The notes under the pieces are model-generated. The model was not told the DNA's origin and made no database searches. It worked only from the letters and a program-made list of their open reading frames with translations. Position numbers and translations under genes: made by a program. From contig CAUYUJ010008102.1 of NCBI GenBank assembly GCA_963575745.1, positions 157,501 to 185,000 of the forward strand: a stretch of DNA of 27,500 nucleotides. The letters are read 5' to 3'. This document shows, in pieces, positions 1 to 10,636 of the stretch. This DNA comes from Prorocentrum cordatum. Its lineage: Eukaryota; Sar; Dinophyceae; Prorocentrales; Prorocentraceae. Every line of letters begins with the position of its first letter. Position 1 is the first letter of the stretch.

Positions 1-109
1 CCTCCTCCTCCTCCTCCTCCTCCTCCTCCTCCTCCTCCTCCCCCTCCTCCTCCTCCTCCTCCTCCTCCTCCTCCTCCTCCCCCTCCTCCCCCTCCCCCTC
101 CTCCTCCTG
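1..109. repeat. (CCT)n microsatellite
   Basis: Almost uninterrupted CCT trinucleotides with a few extra C bases. The tract runs off the window edge, so its full length is unknown. No gene is visible in it. Confidence 0.95.
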
Positions 110-904
110 CTCCCGGAACCTCGGCGGGGCGCGAGCGCCCCCCGACCCGGGCCGCCCCCGCCCCAGACCGCTCGGGAGTACCCACACCCACGGAGGGGTC
201 GGAGGGAGGGGGGGACTGGCCATGGCTATGGGCTGTTGGACCCCGGGGGGATGCTCCCGTTCGAGCGGGGGCCCCATCCGACAACACGCGCCCAGAGTCC
301 CCTCCGCCCCCCCGATTGGTATGTGTGTAAGCTGCTCGATCGCCAGAAGAGGGACATCTGTCCATAACAAGGGATATGTCGACCCCTATCCCAGGCTTCG
401 TGGGGTTTCCGAATGGACCAGAAATTTGGGGCCCAACCCTGGGATATACGATGGGGGGGTGCCCATCCTCGATAGGGGTGCGTCCGAATAGCCCCCTTGG
501 GGTGTATCCCAGGGTTTTTCAATTTTTCTGAACGGCCAAACTTTTTGGGCGAAACTCGGGGATTCGGGGAGAAACATCGCCTGCGAGTCCACGGGCGGGG
601 GGGGGGCTGAAAGCGCGCCATCACGAAGCCCTGCCACAGCAGGATGCATTATCGCATGGTCCTGCCGAAGCTCTCCGCCCGCGCGCGCTGACCTCGGACT
701 GCCACGCGAGCGACGAAACTGTAGAGGGGTCTTGGGCGGGCGGGATGGCATAGCGACCTTACGCGGTGGCCTACGCGGGCCGCCAGCGCGGCACGGCACC
801 TTGGGAACGAGGGCGCTCACGCGCGACCTTGCGCGGACAGCTTACGCACCAATGTCGGTGAAGATGACCCCGTGTTTGTCCGTCGCTCACGTCGTATACC
901 CAGA
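110..904. other. GC-rich stretch without a recognisable gene
   Basis: Short overlapping open frames on both strands have biased, low-complexity composition and none resembles a known protein. A few short phrases recur here, such as TATCCCAGG and its complement near 390, 440 and 505. I see no promoter, RNA gene or mobile-element domain. Confidence 0.5.
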
Positions 905-1752
905 CCCCCGACGTCATGTTTTTTTTCAAAGTGTCGACCCCCAAAGGTCTGGACCCCTTCACCAGTCCCGGCTATTCGTCTTGAATCGTTTTTGGAAGGC
1001 CCCGAAGCCTGGTGAGGGCCCCCAGAAGCCGAAACCGAAGAAAACCTCCCGTCACGTTTTTTCACAACGTCGACTCCAAGAGGTCTGGACCTCTTCCCAG
1101 CTACCGGTTACTCGTCCTGAGTCGCTTCTTGACGGCCCCGAAACCCAGTGAGGGCCCCCAGAGGCCGAAAACAGAAGAAAGCTCCCATCGTGATTTCTTC
1201 AAGACGCGAACCGATTTTTCGTCCTGAATCGTTTTTTGAAGGCCCCGAGGCCTGGTGAGGGCCCACATAGGCCGAACACCGAGAAACACCTCCCGTCGTG
1301 ATTTCGTCGCGACGCGAGCCGGTTATTCGTTCTGAGTCGGGCTTTGACGGTCCCGAGGCCCGGTGAGGGCCCCCCAAAGCCGAAAACCGAGAAGCACCTC
1401 CCGTCGTGATTTCGTCACGACGCGAGCCAGTTAGTCGGCCAGAACCGTTTTTTGACGGCCCCGGGGCCTGGTGAGGGGCCCCCAAAGCCGAAAACCTAAG
1501 AAAAACCTCCCGTCGTGATTTTGTTCACAACGCGAGCCTGTTATGCGTCCCGAGTCGTTTTTTGACGGCCCCGAGGCCTGGTGAGGGCCCCCAGAGGCCG
1601 AAAACCAAAGAAAAGTTCCCGCCGTGATTTCTTCACGATGCCGGCCGGTCATTCGTCCTGAGTCGTTCTTTGATGGCCCTGAAGCCAAGTGAGGGCACCC
1701 AGAGGCCGAAAACAGAAGAAAACCTCCCGTCGCGATTTTTGTCGCAACACGA
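905..1752. repeat. Tandem minisatellite, ~108-bp unit, about 7 copies
   Basis: A phrase close to GGCCCCGAGGCCTGGTGAGG recurs near 998, 1133, 1243, 1348, 1457, 1567 and 1675, giving spacings of about 105-110 bp with one of 135. Each unit continues with a GCCGAAAACC-AAGAAAACCTCCCG block and a TCGTGATTTCGTCACGACGCGAG-like block. Units differ by scattered substitutions, so the array is not recent. Open frames across it are by-products of the repeat. Confidence 0.9.
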
Positions 1753-2065
1753 CGGGGAGGAGGAGGAGGAGGAGGAGGAGGAGGAGGAGGAGGAGGAGGA
1801 GGAGGAGGAGGAGGAGGGAAGAGGAGGAGGAGGAGAAGGAGGAGGAGGAGAGGAGGGGGACGGGCAGCAGGAGGAGAAGGAGGGAGGAGGAGGAGGGAGG
1901 AGGAGGGGGAGGAGGAGAAGGAGGAGGAGGAGGAGGAGGAGGAGGAGGAGGAGGAGGAGGAGGAGGAGGAGGAGGAGGGGGACGGGAAGGAGGAGGAGGA
2001 GGAGGAGGAGGAGGAGGAGGAGGAGGAGGAGGGAGGAGGAGGAGGAGGAGGAGAAGGAGAATGAG
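1753..2065. repeat. (GAG)n microsatellite with interruptions
   Basis: About 310 bp of GAG/GGA trinucleotides with interruptions near 1858-1925. It lies inside what looks like the next unit of the ~108-bp array, because the unit's GAAAACCTCCCGTCG phrase occurs on both sides (about 1718 and 2088). Long Glu-, Arg- or Gly-only frames here are artefacts. Confidence 0.95.
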
Positions 2066-2078
2066 AAGGAAGAAGAGG

Positions 2079-2140
2079 CGGAAAACCAAAGAAAACCTCC
2101 CGTCGTGACCTTTTCGCGATGCGAGGGGGTCTGGGTTCGC
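2079..2140. repeat. Detached remainder of the ~108-bp tandem unit
   Basis: After the GAG tract the phrase GAAAACCAAAGAAAACCTCC and a CGTGACCTTTTCGCGATGCGAG-like stretch reappear, matching the second half of the upstream unit. The microsatellite therefore expanded within the array. Confidence 0.7.
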
Positions 2141-2440
2141 GGGGCCTCTCCAGCGAAAACGCACGACAGGAGGAGGAGGAACATTGGGAACATTGTGGTT
2201 AAATGACAACGTAGGTCAAAAACAGTGCCCAGAATGCAAGTGCCGAAACTTACAAGATCAGGAACCCAGGACCTCCCTCACCGCTTTGGGGGGGCCTCCT
2301 GGGTGTGGGTATTCGCCTCGATCGATGCGGGCCAGGTTCTGTCTGCCCTTGGCCGTGGGCTCGCATCGAGGGACAAGCTGCCGTGCATCCGACGTGCACG
2401 TCTTCCCACATTGGGTGCAACAAATCAGCAAATACTTCCG

Positions 2441-4257
2441 TCAGAAATGGAGCCGATGGGTCGCATGGAAGGTTTTCCCCCCCACGACCCGCGGGCCAGA
2501 ATAGGGCGAGAACTCATTAGTTCCACCGCCCCTGCAGGGAGATTCACAAACCTGGAAAACCGAGTCCTGGTTGGCGAGCAAATCGCACCTCCTGCACCAA
2601 AATTTCGGGCCCGCACGGGCCCACACGTGAGGCGAGTCCCGAAGCGAGCGAGCGAGCCTCGGGAGCGCAGCCTCGCCTCTACTGGGGGGCTGCCATTCCG
2701 CGGTCCATGGATCCGCCAGGATGCAACGCGCAAGGGCTCTCCGAGCACGACGACGGATCAACGAGGCCATAGCATCCCGCTCGTCAGTGCTGGGGACAGG
2801 GGAAACAACATACTGAGACCACGCAATCTCGGCCATGGATCCAGCGAGCGAGTCCGCTGATTCATTACCAAACATAGGGGGGGGAAAAAAAAAACCTGCT
2901 GCGCAGTCGGAACAGGCAACAGATCGAGCTCTACATGAGAGGGCGTCCAAACAATATCGAACACTCCAGGTCCGCGGGAGGCGACAGCCTTCAGGATACC
3001 GGACCAGAGATCAGCGTTCGAACCCAAAGTCCAACACGACTCACCAACTCGCTGAATTCTGCTCCAAGCATCCACCAACGGCCTGTGATCAGTGAGAAAG
3101 CGCAAATTACAAGAGGACACTCTAAGAGCCATGAGGAAAGCCAGGAGCTCCGCGCGAGGCACATACTGCCTTCTGCCCTCGAGAGTGGACCCACGTCCCG
3201 CGGGGGGCTCCCAGGAACAACCGACAGGAGTGAGGCCTACGATCCCCGCCCCGACCCTGCGACGCCGAGGGTCGCTCGAGAAGCGCCCCCCCGACCCGTC
3301 ACCGAAGATCGCCACGAAACCTTCGGCGTCGCGGGGAATCAGGTCGAAGGATCCAAAATCAACAACCGTGGGGGGGAGAGGAGCGAAAGTGGGCACGGTC
3401 TCACTCACTCCAGGCACGCCTCGAAGCCAGAATCCAGGATACGCCTCATGCTGCGCCTGTGCCTCAGGATACCAATGCTGGGAATCATCGAAATCCTTAT
3501 GCTGGGTGTTCGCAGAACATTCCCACACTCTGTGGAACAATGACTCTGGTTTCTCGTGGCACCGAGGACACAGGCTGGGTACGACGTAGCCTGCATCCCT
3601 CAGCCTCAGGCGAGGCCATTGGCCACCGCTCACCACCACGAGGTTGAGCGCCGCCAGGTCCTCGCCGTTGACGTCCGCGAGCCGATCCAGTTCACGATGG
3701 ATATGCATCATATCTGCACCACTAGCCAAATCTTCGCCCGCTTCATGGTGTCCAGCGGCCGTCCACAGCAGGGAATTCACCGTAGCTTCCACATCATCCA
3801 GCAAGTCCGTGAAGTCGGGGCTGAAATCAGAGAAGGCCTCATCAGCGCAGGACGGGATGGTCCAAACATGAGACTCGGACTCCCAACTCATCGGGCTGTG
3901 CGGGACCCAACCAATGTCCATGAGCGTGGCTACCGTAGCGCCAATAGGGCCCGTGACGATCCTCCACCGTCGAGTACCAGCCAATTGCAACCGAGATAAA
4001 ATCTTGCCCCAACTTAGAGCAATTCGAGCATGAAGATCAGGATGCGCTCGCCACATCTTCAACCAAGCCGCCAAGTGTTCACGTCGAAGGACTTTAGCAG
4101 GATCACGCCGCCCAAGAGCTGCTGCAATGGACGACGCGAGGCAACGACCAGGGCCTGAACCAACTGCGCTCTGAGCCGCCTGTCGTCTCAACTGCGCCAA
4201 GAGATGACGAGGGATACCATACGCTTGGTGGGCATAGGTCCCTTGCGGCTTCGCCAC
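2441..4257 (-). pseudogene. LINE C-terminal part: zinc knuckle and RNase H
   Basis: The 499-codon frame from 4257 carries a CCHC-type zinc knuckle (Cys230, Cys233, His242, Cys247: CPRCHEKPESLFHRVWEC) and an RNase H fold. RNase H residues visible are Asp320 in FGDGSGG, Glu370 in RAELLAF, Asp390 in LTDHRPLVDAW and His441 in WTPSHVE. Just after this the frame shifts at an A10/G8 homopolymer junction (2877-2894). The RNase H end (FGNESADSLAGSM) continues in another frame down to 2441, ending in a Cys-rich tail (WCRRC...CESPCRGG). RNase H would remove RNA from the RNA-DNA hybrid. The homopolymer could be a sequencing artefact, but the other breaks upstream remain. Confidence 0.87.
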
Positions 4258-4359
4258 TGTAGACCAAAGTGCACTGGTGACCTTGCGGAGCTTGGCGTGC
4301 TAACGCATACGACGAATAGCCATGGCCCGCGACTTGGCTCTCTTGACACGATCCAACGC

Positions 4360-5916
4360 TCAGCGTCGGGAACGGTACCTGCCAGCAGAAACATCCACCC
4401 CAAAACCCACCGCATGACGAACTGCGGTGGCTGGAACTCCCGCTCGTCGAAGCCCATTGCAAACCTTGAGAGACAAAGAATCTGGCGAAGAAACAACCAC
4501 AGTCTTAGAACTAACCTTCAGTCCAGCAGAAACAAGATCATTCCACAACACCAAACCAGATTCCACGAGAAGGTCGCCAACAACTCTCTCTGGGCCTTCA
4601 ACCCTCAGCACGGCGTCGTCCACGAAGGTGCGCAACATGATACGACCTTCGAAACGCTGCTGGGCGCGCTGAAGAGCTGGCCCTACAACGGCCTTCGCGA
4701 GTCGCCCGCCATTCAAGGAACCAGCCACAACACTGCGTTGCGGCAATATCTGCTTGCTAACAGAATTATGATCCTTCAGGTGGCGAGGGACCATGAACAT
4801 CTGAACCTCGAGAGCCAGAACTTGAGGAGGAAACCCTTGCTGCAGGGCTGATACACAAAGCAATGGGAAGGACAAGCTGTCGTAGAACTTCTCCAGATCC
4901 AAGAGAAGCGTCGACGAGGCAATACCCATCTCGCGGCAACTATCGTCCATGTAGGAGCGGACCAGCGCAGCCTGCAGGCAGCGCCGAAGAACCGCGAACA
5001 GCTGTATCCCAATGCTCCTCGAGGGCTTCGCTCCAGTTCAAAGTGTGCTGGCTACGCAGGCGGGCCCACAGCCGAACTAGGTGAGGTAGCAATCCCAAGA
5101 TGCGATCACCTCCTCTAGGTTTCGGCAAAATTGCAGCAATGACCATGAAGATTTGCTGCAGCCACAAACAATGAGATTCAACAGCATGAAGTAAACCGAT
5201 CAACTCAGCTTTGGCTGGCTCAGTCAGCCGCTGCAGCTCGATGGGGCCCAGGGAATCCACTCCTTTGGCTTTCTTGGCATTGGAGCACGACAGAACTGCT
5301 TCCAAAGCCTCAAGAGTGATGTCCTCCAGTGGATCAGCACGAGCCCTACTCCATAAGTACATGAAACCAGCCCGAACCGTGTCAAGACCGGCGTTGGGAT
5401 CACCCCAGATGCCACTCCATTCATCAGCCCGCAAGTCCATCATGTTGTGGGCGTGGCGTAGATATCATTGCCTCGTGTGAGCTCCGCGGGCTTCACCTTC
5501 AGGTCTCCCTTCACATGACGGTGTGACACTCCAGGGAAAGACTTCCGCATTTTCAATACCCAAGCCTGATGCCCTCTACGCGCCTTGGAGAGGGCTTGGC
5601 CGACAGCTCTGGAACGATACTTGTCGGCGGCTTCCATGAGCGACTGGAGCTCAAGGTCGTCCGCACCAGTGATGTTGGAAACAGCGCCAAACCAACCAGC
5701 CCAATCACAATTAGGATCACTGTCGAACGGAAAGTCAATGACAGAAGCGGGCTCAAGCAGCTCGTTAAGCTTGCAGACGCACGACTCCAACTCCTGGACC
5801 TTTCCAGCTCTGCGGAGCAGCACGCACCTGTGGATTAGCGTAGTACAAAGCTCCCACCATTCCAAGTGCTGGTCTCGAAGATGCGCCCGCCCAGGAGTCG
5901 ATCGCGACCGAACCAA
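4360..5916 (-). pseudogene. LINE reverse transcriptase, frameshifted
   Basis: A linker (5916-5440) is followed in a second frame by the finger region with KAKGVDSLGPIELQRL and ILPKPRGGDRILG. After a further frameshift near 4980 the palm follows: LLLDLEKFYDSLS (motif A, catalytic Asp), QRSVVAGSLNGG (motif B) and LRTFVDDAVLRVEG (motif C, an FVDD variant of the usual YADD/YVDD). All three palm motifs are intact as words, so the decay is mainly by indels. The reading frame is lost again after about 4360. The motif order and spacing leave little doubt about the family. Confidence 0.88.
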
Positions 5917-7088
5917 CTGAAAACGTATCCGTTCGCTCCCCCACAGAACTTCGAACGATCTTCCTCATGGACATCGCGGTGCAGCATCGTGGCGTTCTCA
6001 ACAGCCTGAATCCACTCACCATACATAACAGAGAGCGTATCACGAGCCACAGGGTCAGCATCTTGCACCACGTGAGGACGATGCACGGGCCGCCCTCCGT
6101 AAGGCTGGGCACGAACTTCCCGCCACAGATCCAACGGGATGGCGAAAGGCGTCGAGTCGATGGTGTGAAATTCCTTCTCAGGGTAAAGCTCGTCGAAAGC
6201 ATCTTGAAGGGCCACCGATAACTGCTCGCGTCGCTTCTGTTTAGACTCAGTAATCTTCTTCTGCCTCTTACTGTCGGGGTCTGGCTGCCGACGAGGTCTG
6301 GAGACGGTGGGCAGCGGTCTGGCGATCGACAACGTGCGAATCCACCAACTGACCTTGCCCGCCTTCAACGAAATGGAGAGACCCTCATGCGACTTCCATG
6401 GAACGCGTGGCACAATGTTGACCCGAAGCGCATCCGCAACTTTGGTGGACGCAATCGCGTAGTCGATCAGGGTGCCAGAGCCTCTGTTGCAAGCGACCTG
6501 CCCGTCAATGGGTACCTTCAGCTGCCCACCGAGCTTCGCAATCCAATCGGTGGGGCCCCACTCAGCAGGGGTAACATTCCAGTCGCCAACAAGATCCCAA
6601 GGATCTCTGATAAATTTCAGAAAACCAGCCAACCGTACTAAAGTCTTCTCATTATCTCCTCTCAGCTGGTGCCCTGGGAGAAGGTAACACGCGACCACCA
6701 CAATATTGCCAACTCTAGTGTGCCACAAGCCAGGACAAAAGCCTCGAAATGGGTCTTCAACTCTGGAAGTACCGCCAGCTGCACGCCAATGTTCAAAGCT
6801 GGTGGTCGAAGTCGTCTTACGAGTAACCAACCATTCTCAACCAGATGTGCCAAGCGCCGACCTGCCTGTCGGGATAGCAGGTGTAACAAGAACTCTCCAA
6901 CCATCTTTACTCATATCCGATATGGCACTAGATAAACGATCACCCCTCATGTGCGTCTCAACAATGCCCAGGATATCATATTCCTCGGCCTGACCACGAA
7001 AGAAACCTTGGGCTACAGGGCCCCACTCAGAGATGTTCGCAAAACATATCTCACTGTCCATCTTGATGGCATGCTCGGAGGTCCTCAC
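5835..7088 (-). pseudogene. LINE endonuclease domain (EEP family), broken by a stop
   Basis: This is the endonuclease part of the retrotransposon, which in intact relatives nicks the target DNA to prime reverse transcription. The segment starting MDSEICFANISEW holds the family's catalytic Asn, and ILGIVETHM holds the catalytic Glu. After an in-frame TGA (6837-6839) the same frame resumes with LVTRKTTSTTSFEHW, then LVGDWNVTPAEWG (catalytic Asp/Asn) and GSGTLIDYAIAS, a typical late EEP motif. The stop falls in the GTSGG-like motif and looks like a single base change. The last ~27 codons before 5835 are out of the element's frame: homologous-looking sequence continues in another frame from about 5916. 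Confidence 0.85.
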
Positions 7089-7264
7089 CGCAGTCGAAAT
7101 CGGCGAGGTCGAGGTACCATTTGCAACACCATTCCCCAGAGCAGCCGCAGCCGTAGTGCATGATGTAGGGTCCCCCAGGGATAAGGCACCCTGGGAAGCC
7201 GAGGATATAGAGGTCGCGCTGGTAATCCAGAAGCCGCATTAAAGTGATCATTTGTTTTTTGGCC

Positions 7265-7350
7265 CCCCCTCTGTCACAGAGGGGGTCTGAGATGCCCCCC
7301 CTCTGCCACAGAGGGGGTCTGAGATGCCCCCCCCCCCTCTGTCACGGAGG
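7265..7350. repeat. Palindrome cluster, second hairpin family, ~32-bp period
   Basis: Two near-identical odd palindromes (7265-7285, centre C; 7297-7317, one base changed) have arms CCCCCTCTGT / ACAGAGGGGG. They are joined by TCTGAGATGC spacers, and a decayed third copy lies at about 7329-7350 (CTCTGTCACGGAGG). The cluster lies directly beside the 5' end of the LINE. The same arms recur at 19.1-19.4 kb. Confidence 0.85.
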
Positions 7351-7661
7351 ACCTCGTTCTGGGTGCTCTTCTGCCACGGGAGCTCCCGATACGATTGGAG
7401 ACGATAAAATGCAATAGCGGGATGGGGGATTGGAGGGGGAGGGAGAAGAAAACGATGAAGGAGAGGAGGCAACGACAGCACCGATGAAAGCACCGATTCT
7501 TTTTCCTTCTCCGCTCGGGCAGCGGTCGCCGAGCACGACGGCGCGCGCGAGTCGCCGCCGCTCACGATGCATTGGCAAGGCCTCCGCTGCTGCGGAGGGT
7601 CGACGTTCGGCCGATGAGGCCTCCCTCCGCTGCTGCGGAGGGGCGGCTCCTGTGCGATGGT
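7351..7661. other. Gap between palindrome cluster and gene D stop
   Basis: No convincing coding sequence. It contains two CCGC-TGCT-GCGG hairpins (7581-7598, 7-bp stem; 7623-7642, 8-bp stem) and would be the 3' flank of gene D. No AATAAA-type signal was recognised. Confidence 0.5.
7581..7642. repeat. Two CCGC-TGCT-GCGG hairpins in the gene D 3' flank
   Basis: CCTCCGC-TGCT-GCGGAGG at 7581-7598 and CCCTCCGC-TGCT-GCGGAGGG at 7623-7642. Both lie outside coding sequence, which shows the repeat is not a codon-usage effect. Confidence 0.9.
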
Positions 7662-10262
7662 TCAACTAAGCTTTTCCCAGGGATTGGTTTCGGGGGGGGG
7701 TTCGACCCACCTCCAAGTCGTGGTCGCGACCTCCCAGTGCCCCTGGCCGCTACTCCACCCACTGTGGCTGCTCCACCAGTCACTGGGGCGTTGGTCGCTG
7801 CCGAATGCAACTTGCATGTCGCGCCAGGCGGAGTCGACCATGCGGTCCTGCAGCGAGGAAGCCTCGCCGCTCGGCTGTTGCCACTCGCGCTCCTCGCCCT
7901 CCTTGGTGCGCCACCGCTCATCCCTGCGCCACTCCTCGTCTGTTGGTTGCTGCCGTGGCGTTTGTGGCCTCCACTGCTGCGGGGGCTCTGGCGGCTCGTG
8001 GCCGAGGGCAGCGATCGCGTCCGAGATGTAGATGGCGGCGCCGCGCTGCCCTCGCTGCTCCAGCGGCGCAGGCCCTGGAGATGGGCACTGCGGGGTCGGC
8101 TGCCACCTGGGGGTGATAAATAATTATTTCTATATCCCCTCCCTGTCAACTCCCGCCCCTTCCCGACACTCATTTCCTTATGTCATCCCTCGTCCTGCTC
8201 AGCCTATTCCTCATTCCCTCTCCTCCCTCCTGCCCTCCCCGTGCTCCACCGCCCCTCTCCCCCCCTCCCCCTTTCAACCCCCCGCCGCGACCTTCCATCG
8301 CCAGCCGCGGGCATGTCGCGGCCGTCGTCCGCGCTTTCGTCTGCCCATCTTGGTGGGCGCCACGCCTGTTGGGCGCGCTCGTCTTGCTCGTCCCTCTCGC
8401 TGTGCTGCTCTGGTGCCTGGCGCTCGGGTCCGTGCTGCTCGGGCGGCAGCGGCGCCCTGAGCGCAGCTGCCAGCTGTTTCTGGGCGCGCCTGTCTTTCTT
8501 CTCTTTGGCTCTCTCCTGCTTCCTCCCCGGCGAACGCACGCTGGCCATGCGCATTTGGAACAGGAGAGGGTAGTGGGCGCCGCCGTGCCAGCGCCCCTCC
8601 ACCTCCACGGTCTCTGGCGGGAACGTCTTCTGCAACGCGCGGAAGAGGGTCACCTCGCGATTACTAGAGAAGCGGTGGTCCCCTCTAGCCTCAGCCTCGG
8701 CGCGCCTCAGTTTCTCACTCTCCTTCTCTTGGATCTTGCGTTGGCATTCCTCTGACTGAGTCAGTAAATCCTGGAGGTGCTCGCGGGCGTCTTTTTTCGG
8801 GTAGTAGCAAGAGTAAGGCATCCCAGGGCCTCCGTTCTGGCTGTGGTGCCAGTACGTCGGCTGCGATGATGGGCTGGTGGCGGCCCCCGCTGCTGCGGGG
8901 GCCTCTGCCTTGCTTCTGTTACGGTACCCGATCTCACCGATCACCGACTTGCGTGCGAAGAGCAACCCCGTCTCGTCTCTGTCGTGCACGGCGCTCAGCG
9001 GCCAGCACAGGGTGTACTCGCCAGGCCTGTTGAGAACGAAGATGCCGCAGCTGTCCAAGCACGGAGTGCCGTCCAATCCGCGCCAGAAGTACGCTGCTGC
9101 CGTCTCCAATCGCATGCCTAGACCCCGAAGACTCGGCAGCGTCTGTGTGAGCGCCATGTTGAAATCCCCACAAAGGATGTCAACGCTGTTGTCCTGCAAG
9201 ATGGTCGCCAACCTCGGCCACCACGTCTTGTGAGCCTCGTTAAAGCCTCTGGAATTTTTCGCCGTGTCGCGGTGGAGGTGCACCGCGCACACCCGCACTT
9301 TCGAGCCGAAGTGGGCGTAGGTTTGATCGAAGTAGAGCTCAACCACCATGATCCTCGAGAACGCTTCCATCTTGCGCCCTCTTGCTGTTCTGTAGTGGCC
9401 GTCGACACTCCTTTCCCAGTGGAGCAGCCGCATTTCGTAACACAGATTTGCGCGCGCAGCGATGCACAAGGACTTGTCCTCACGCCCGCGCAGGGTCAAG
9501 TATTCGTACTCTGGTCGATTCTGGAGCTGTTGGCAATCGCCAACACTCGCAGCACGACTTCCTCTTGCTGTCGCCATCGCTGCTGCGGGGGCGACAAAAG
9601 GCCCACCGCTGCTGCTGCTTTGGCCCTCCGCTGCTGACGCCCCCGCTGCTGCGGGGGCGTCCGCCTGCAGCGGCGGTGGTCTCCCTGGCCGCTGTAGGAT
9701 TGACTCCATCTGCTCCAAAGCACGCCACGAGAGCAGGGCAATGCCGCAGCTGCAACTCAAGTCTCCGCCGCTGGTCCGCGTGGTTGGTCTCGCTCGGCAT
9801 GGAGCCCCTGTTCCCGAACAGGACGGAAAGGTTGCCCACGTTGTCGTTCCGTGGCCTGTTCACGTCAGCCGCTCTTCTTTCGCAGAAGAACTTTGGCGGG
9901 ACGGTGTCGCGAAGACGGCATTCGCGCCGCTCGACGTCGTTGGGCGGCCTGCAGCCCCTAAATTCCTGAGGCTCTTCGTCGTCGCTCGGATCCACCACGG
10001 AGTCGCCTGGGCGGGTGCGCATCGTAGAAACTTCTGATCGCGCCGCCGCTGCTGAGCTTGAGACGCCAGGCCGCGCAGCCCCCGCTGCTGCGGGGGTTCT
10101 CTCTGGCACAGTGGCCCAAGGACCCTTCCAGGGTTCTGCCTGACCACCTACAGGTCGCCAAACCTTCCCAGATTTCGCTGTGAACACTGCCGTCAGTCGG
10201 CCCCGAGGCCCCGCTGCTGCGGGGCCCAATGGGCTGCTGCTGCTGCTGGCGGCCGCGGCCAT
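7662..10262 (-). CDS. Gene D: EEP (endonuclease/exonuclease/phosphatase)-like protein, two exons, one frameshift
   Basis: Exon 1 runs 10262-8292 and exon 2 runs 8106-7662 (TGA). I chose the ATG at 10262 (MAAAASSSSSPLGP) because the frame leads into conserved-looking sequence. An EEP core is visible in RVCAVHLHRDTAKN, then WWPRLATILQDNSVDILCGD with Asp366 of the GDFN motif; these enzymes cleave phosphodiester bonds. The C-terminal half is Lys/Glu-rich and coiled-coil-like (LTQSEECQRKIQEKESEKLR), and exon 2 is rich in Trp, Gln and Glu. Near 9720-9735 the frame moves by one base (one surplus or two missing), so the ~804 aa product needs that repaired; it may be a pseudogene or an assembly error. 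I could not find a classic SDH-type EEP ending, so activity is uncertain. I recall similar proteins as abundant in dinoflagellates (memory only). Several CCGC-TGCT-GCGG hairpins lie inside it. Confidence 0.7.
8107..8291 (-). other. Intron of gene D (GT-AG, 185 nt, purine-rich)
   Basis: On the minus strand exon 1 ends GATGGAAG, followed by GTCGCGGCGG; the intron ends in ATCACCCCCAG before GTGGCAGCCG. Joining restores one frame (DGR-WQPTPQCPSPG) that stays open for 148 codons to a TGA, whereas unspliced exon 1 stops at 8204. The intron is G/A-rich, unlike the pyrimidine-rich intron of gene C. Evidence is frame logic plus a canonical GT-AG pair; no transcript was examined. Confidence 0.7.
8882..8903. 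repeat. CCGC-TGCT-GCGG hairpin, 9-bp stem
   Basis: Perfect stem GGCCCCCGC / GCGGGGGCC around TGCT, inside gene D exon 1, where it encodes an EAPAAAGAA-type peptide. Confidence 0.92.
9569..9596. repeat. CCGC-TGCT-GCGG hairpin, 12-bp stem with one mismatch
   Basis: The arms run TGTCGCC...CGC and GCG...GGCGACA around TGCT, with one A:G mismatch and one G:T pair. Complementarity extends well beyond the shared core. Confidence 0.88.
9636..9661. repeat. CCGC-TGCT-GCGG hairpin, 11-bp perfect stem
   Basis: GACGCCCCCGC pairs fully with GCGGGGGCGTC around TGCT. A half-copy (CCTCCGCTGCTG) lies just upstream at about 9625-9636. Confidence 0.93.
10077..10226. repeat. Two CCGC-TGCT-GCGG hairpins near the gene D start
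   Basis: 10077-10098 has a 9-bp stem including one G:T pair (AGCCCCCGC / GCGGGGGTT). 10207-10226 has a perfect 8-bp stem (GGCCCCGC / GCGGGGCC). Both are in the gene D frame, giving RTPAAAGAA and LGPAAAGPR. Confidence 0.9.
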
Positions 10263-10395
10263 CGCTCCCTGCCCCCGCGTTGCAGGGGGGGCGGCCGTCA
10301 GAGCCGAACTCCTGGGGCCGAAACGGCGGTGGAAGGAGGGGGGACGGGGCGAAGAGGAGGAAGACGGGGCGGATAGGGAAGGAAAGGGCGGGCAG

Positions 10396-10636
<241 letters not shown>

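Larger units (their letters stand above)
2184..7251 (-). mobile_element. Degenerate non-LTR retrotransposon (EN-RT-zinc knuckle-RNase H)
   Basis: On the minus strand the recognisable domains come in the canonical LINE order: EEP-type endonuclease (about 7064-6300), linker, reverse transcriptase (about 5440-4360), CCHC zinc knuckle (about 3570-3515) and RNase H (about 3300-2760), then a Cys-rich tail. The frame is broken by a TGA at 6837-6839 and by several frameshifts (near 5920, 5440, 4980, 4300 and 2880). The endonuclease frame is open upstream to about 7216 without a convincing ATG, which suggests 5' truncation near 7250. No LTR was seen, and I could not identify a target-site duplication or 3' tail, so the outer limits are approximate. 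This copy should be dead on its own. Confidence 0.88.

Noticed and set aside
1633-2209. Long poly-Glu, poly-Arg, poly-Leu/Ser/Pro frames on both strands
   Set aside because: They are direct translations of the GAG/CTC microsatellite in all frames; no unique sequence supports a protein.
2441-2860. Plus-strand 211-codon frame over the LINE 3' end
   Set aside because: It is antisense to the RNase H/Cys-rich tail and has no recognisable domain.
7265-7350. CRISPR-like repeat-spacer array
   Set aside because: Units are palindromes with near-identical short spacers in a eukaryotic context, with no cas genes; spacers are part of the repeat.
7572-8123. Plus-strand and alternative minus-strand frames over gene D exon 2
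   Set aside because: The Trp/Gln/Glu-rich minus frame continues the gene D frame exactly after GT-AG splicing; the others are shadows.
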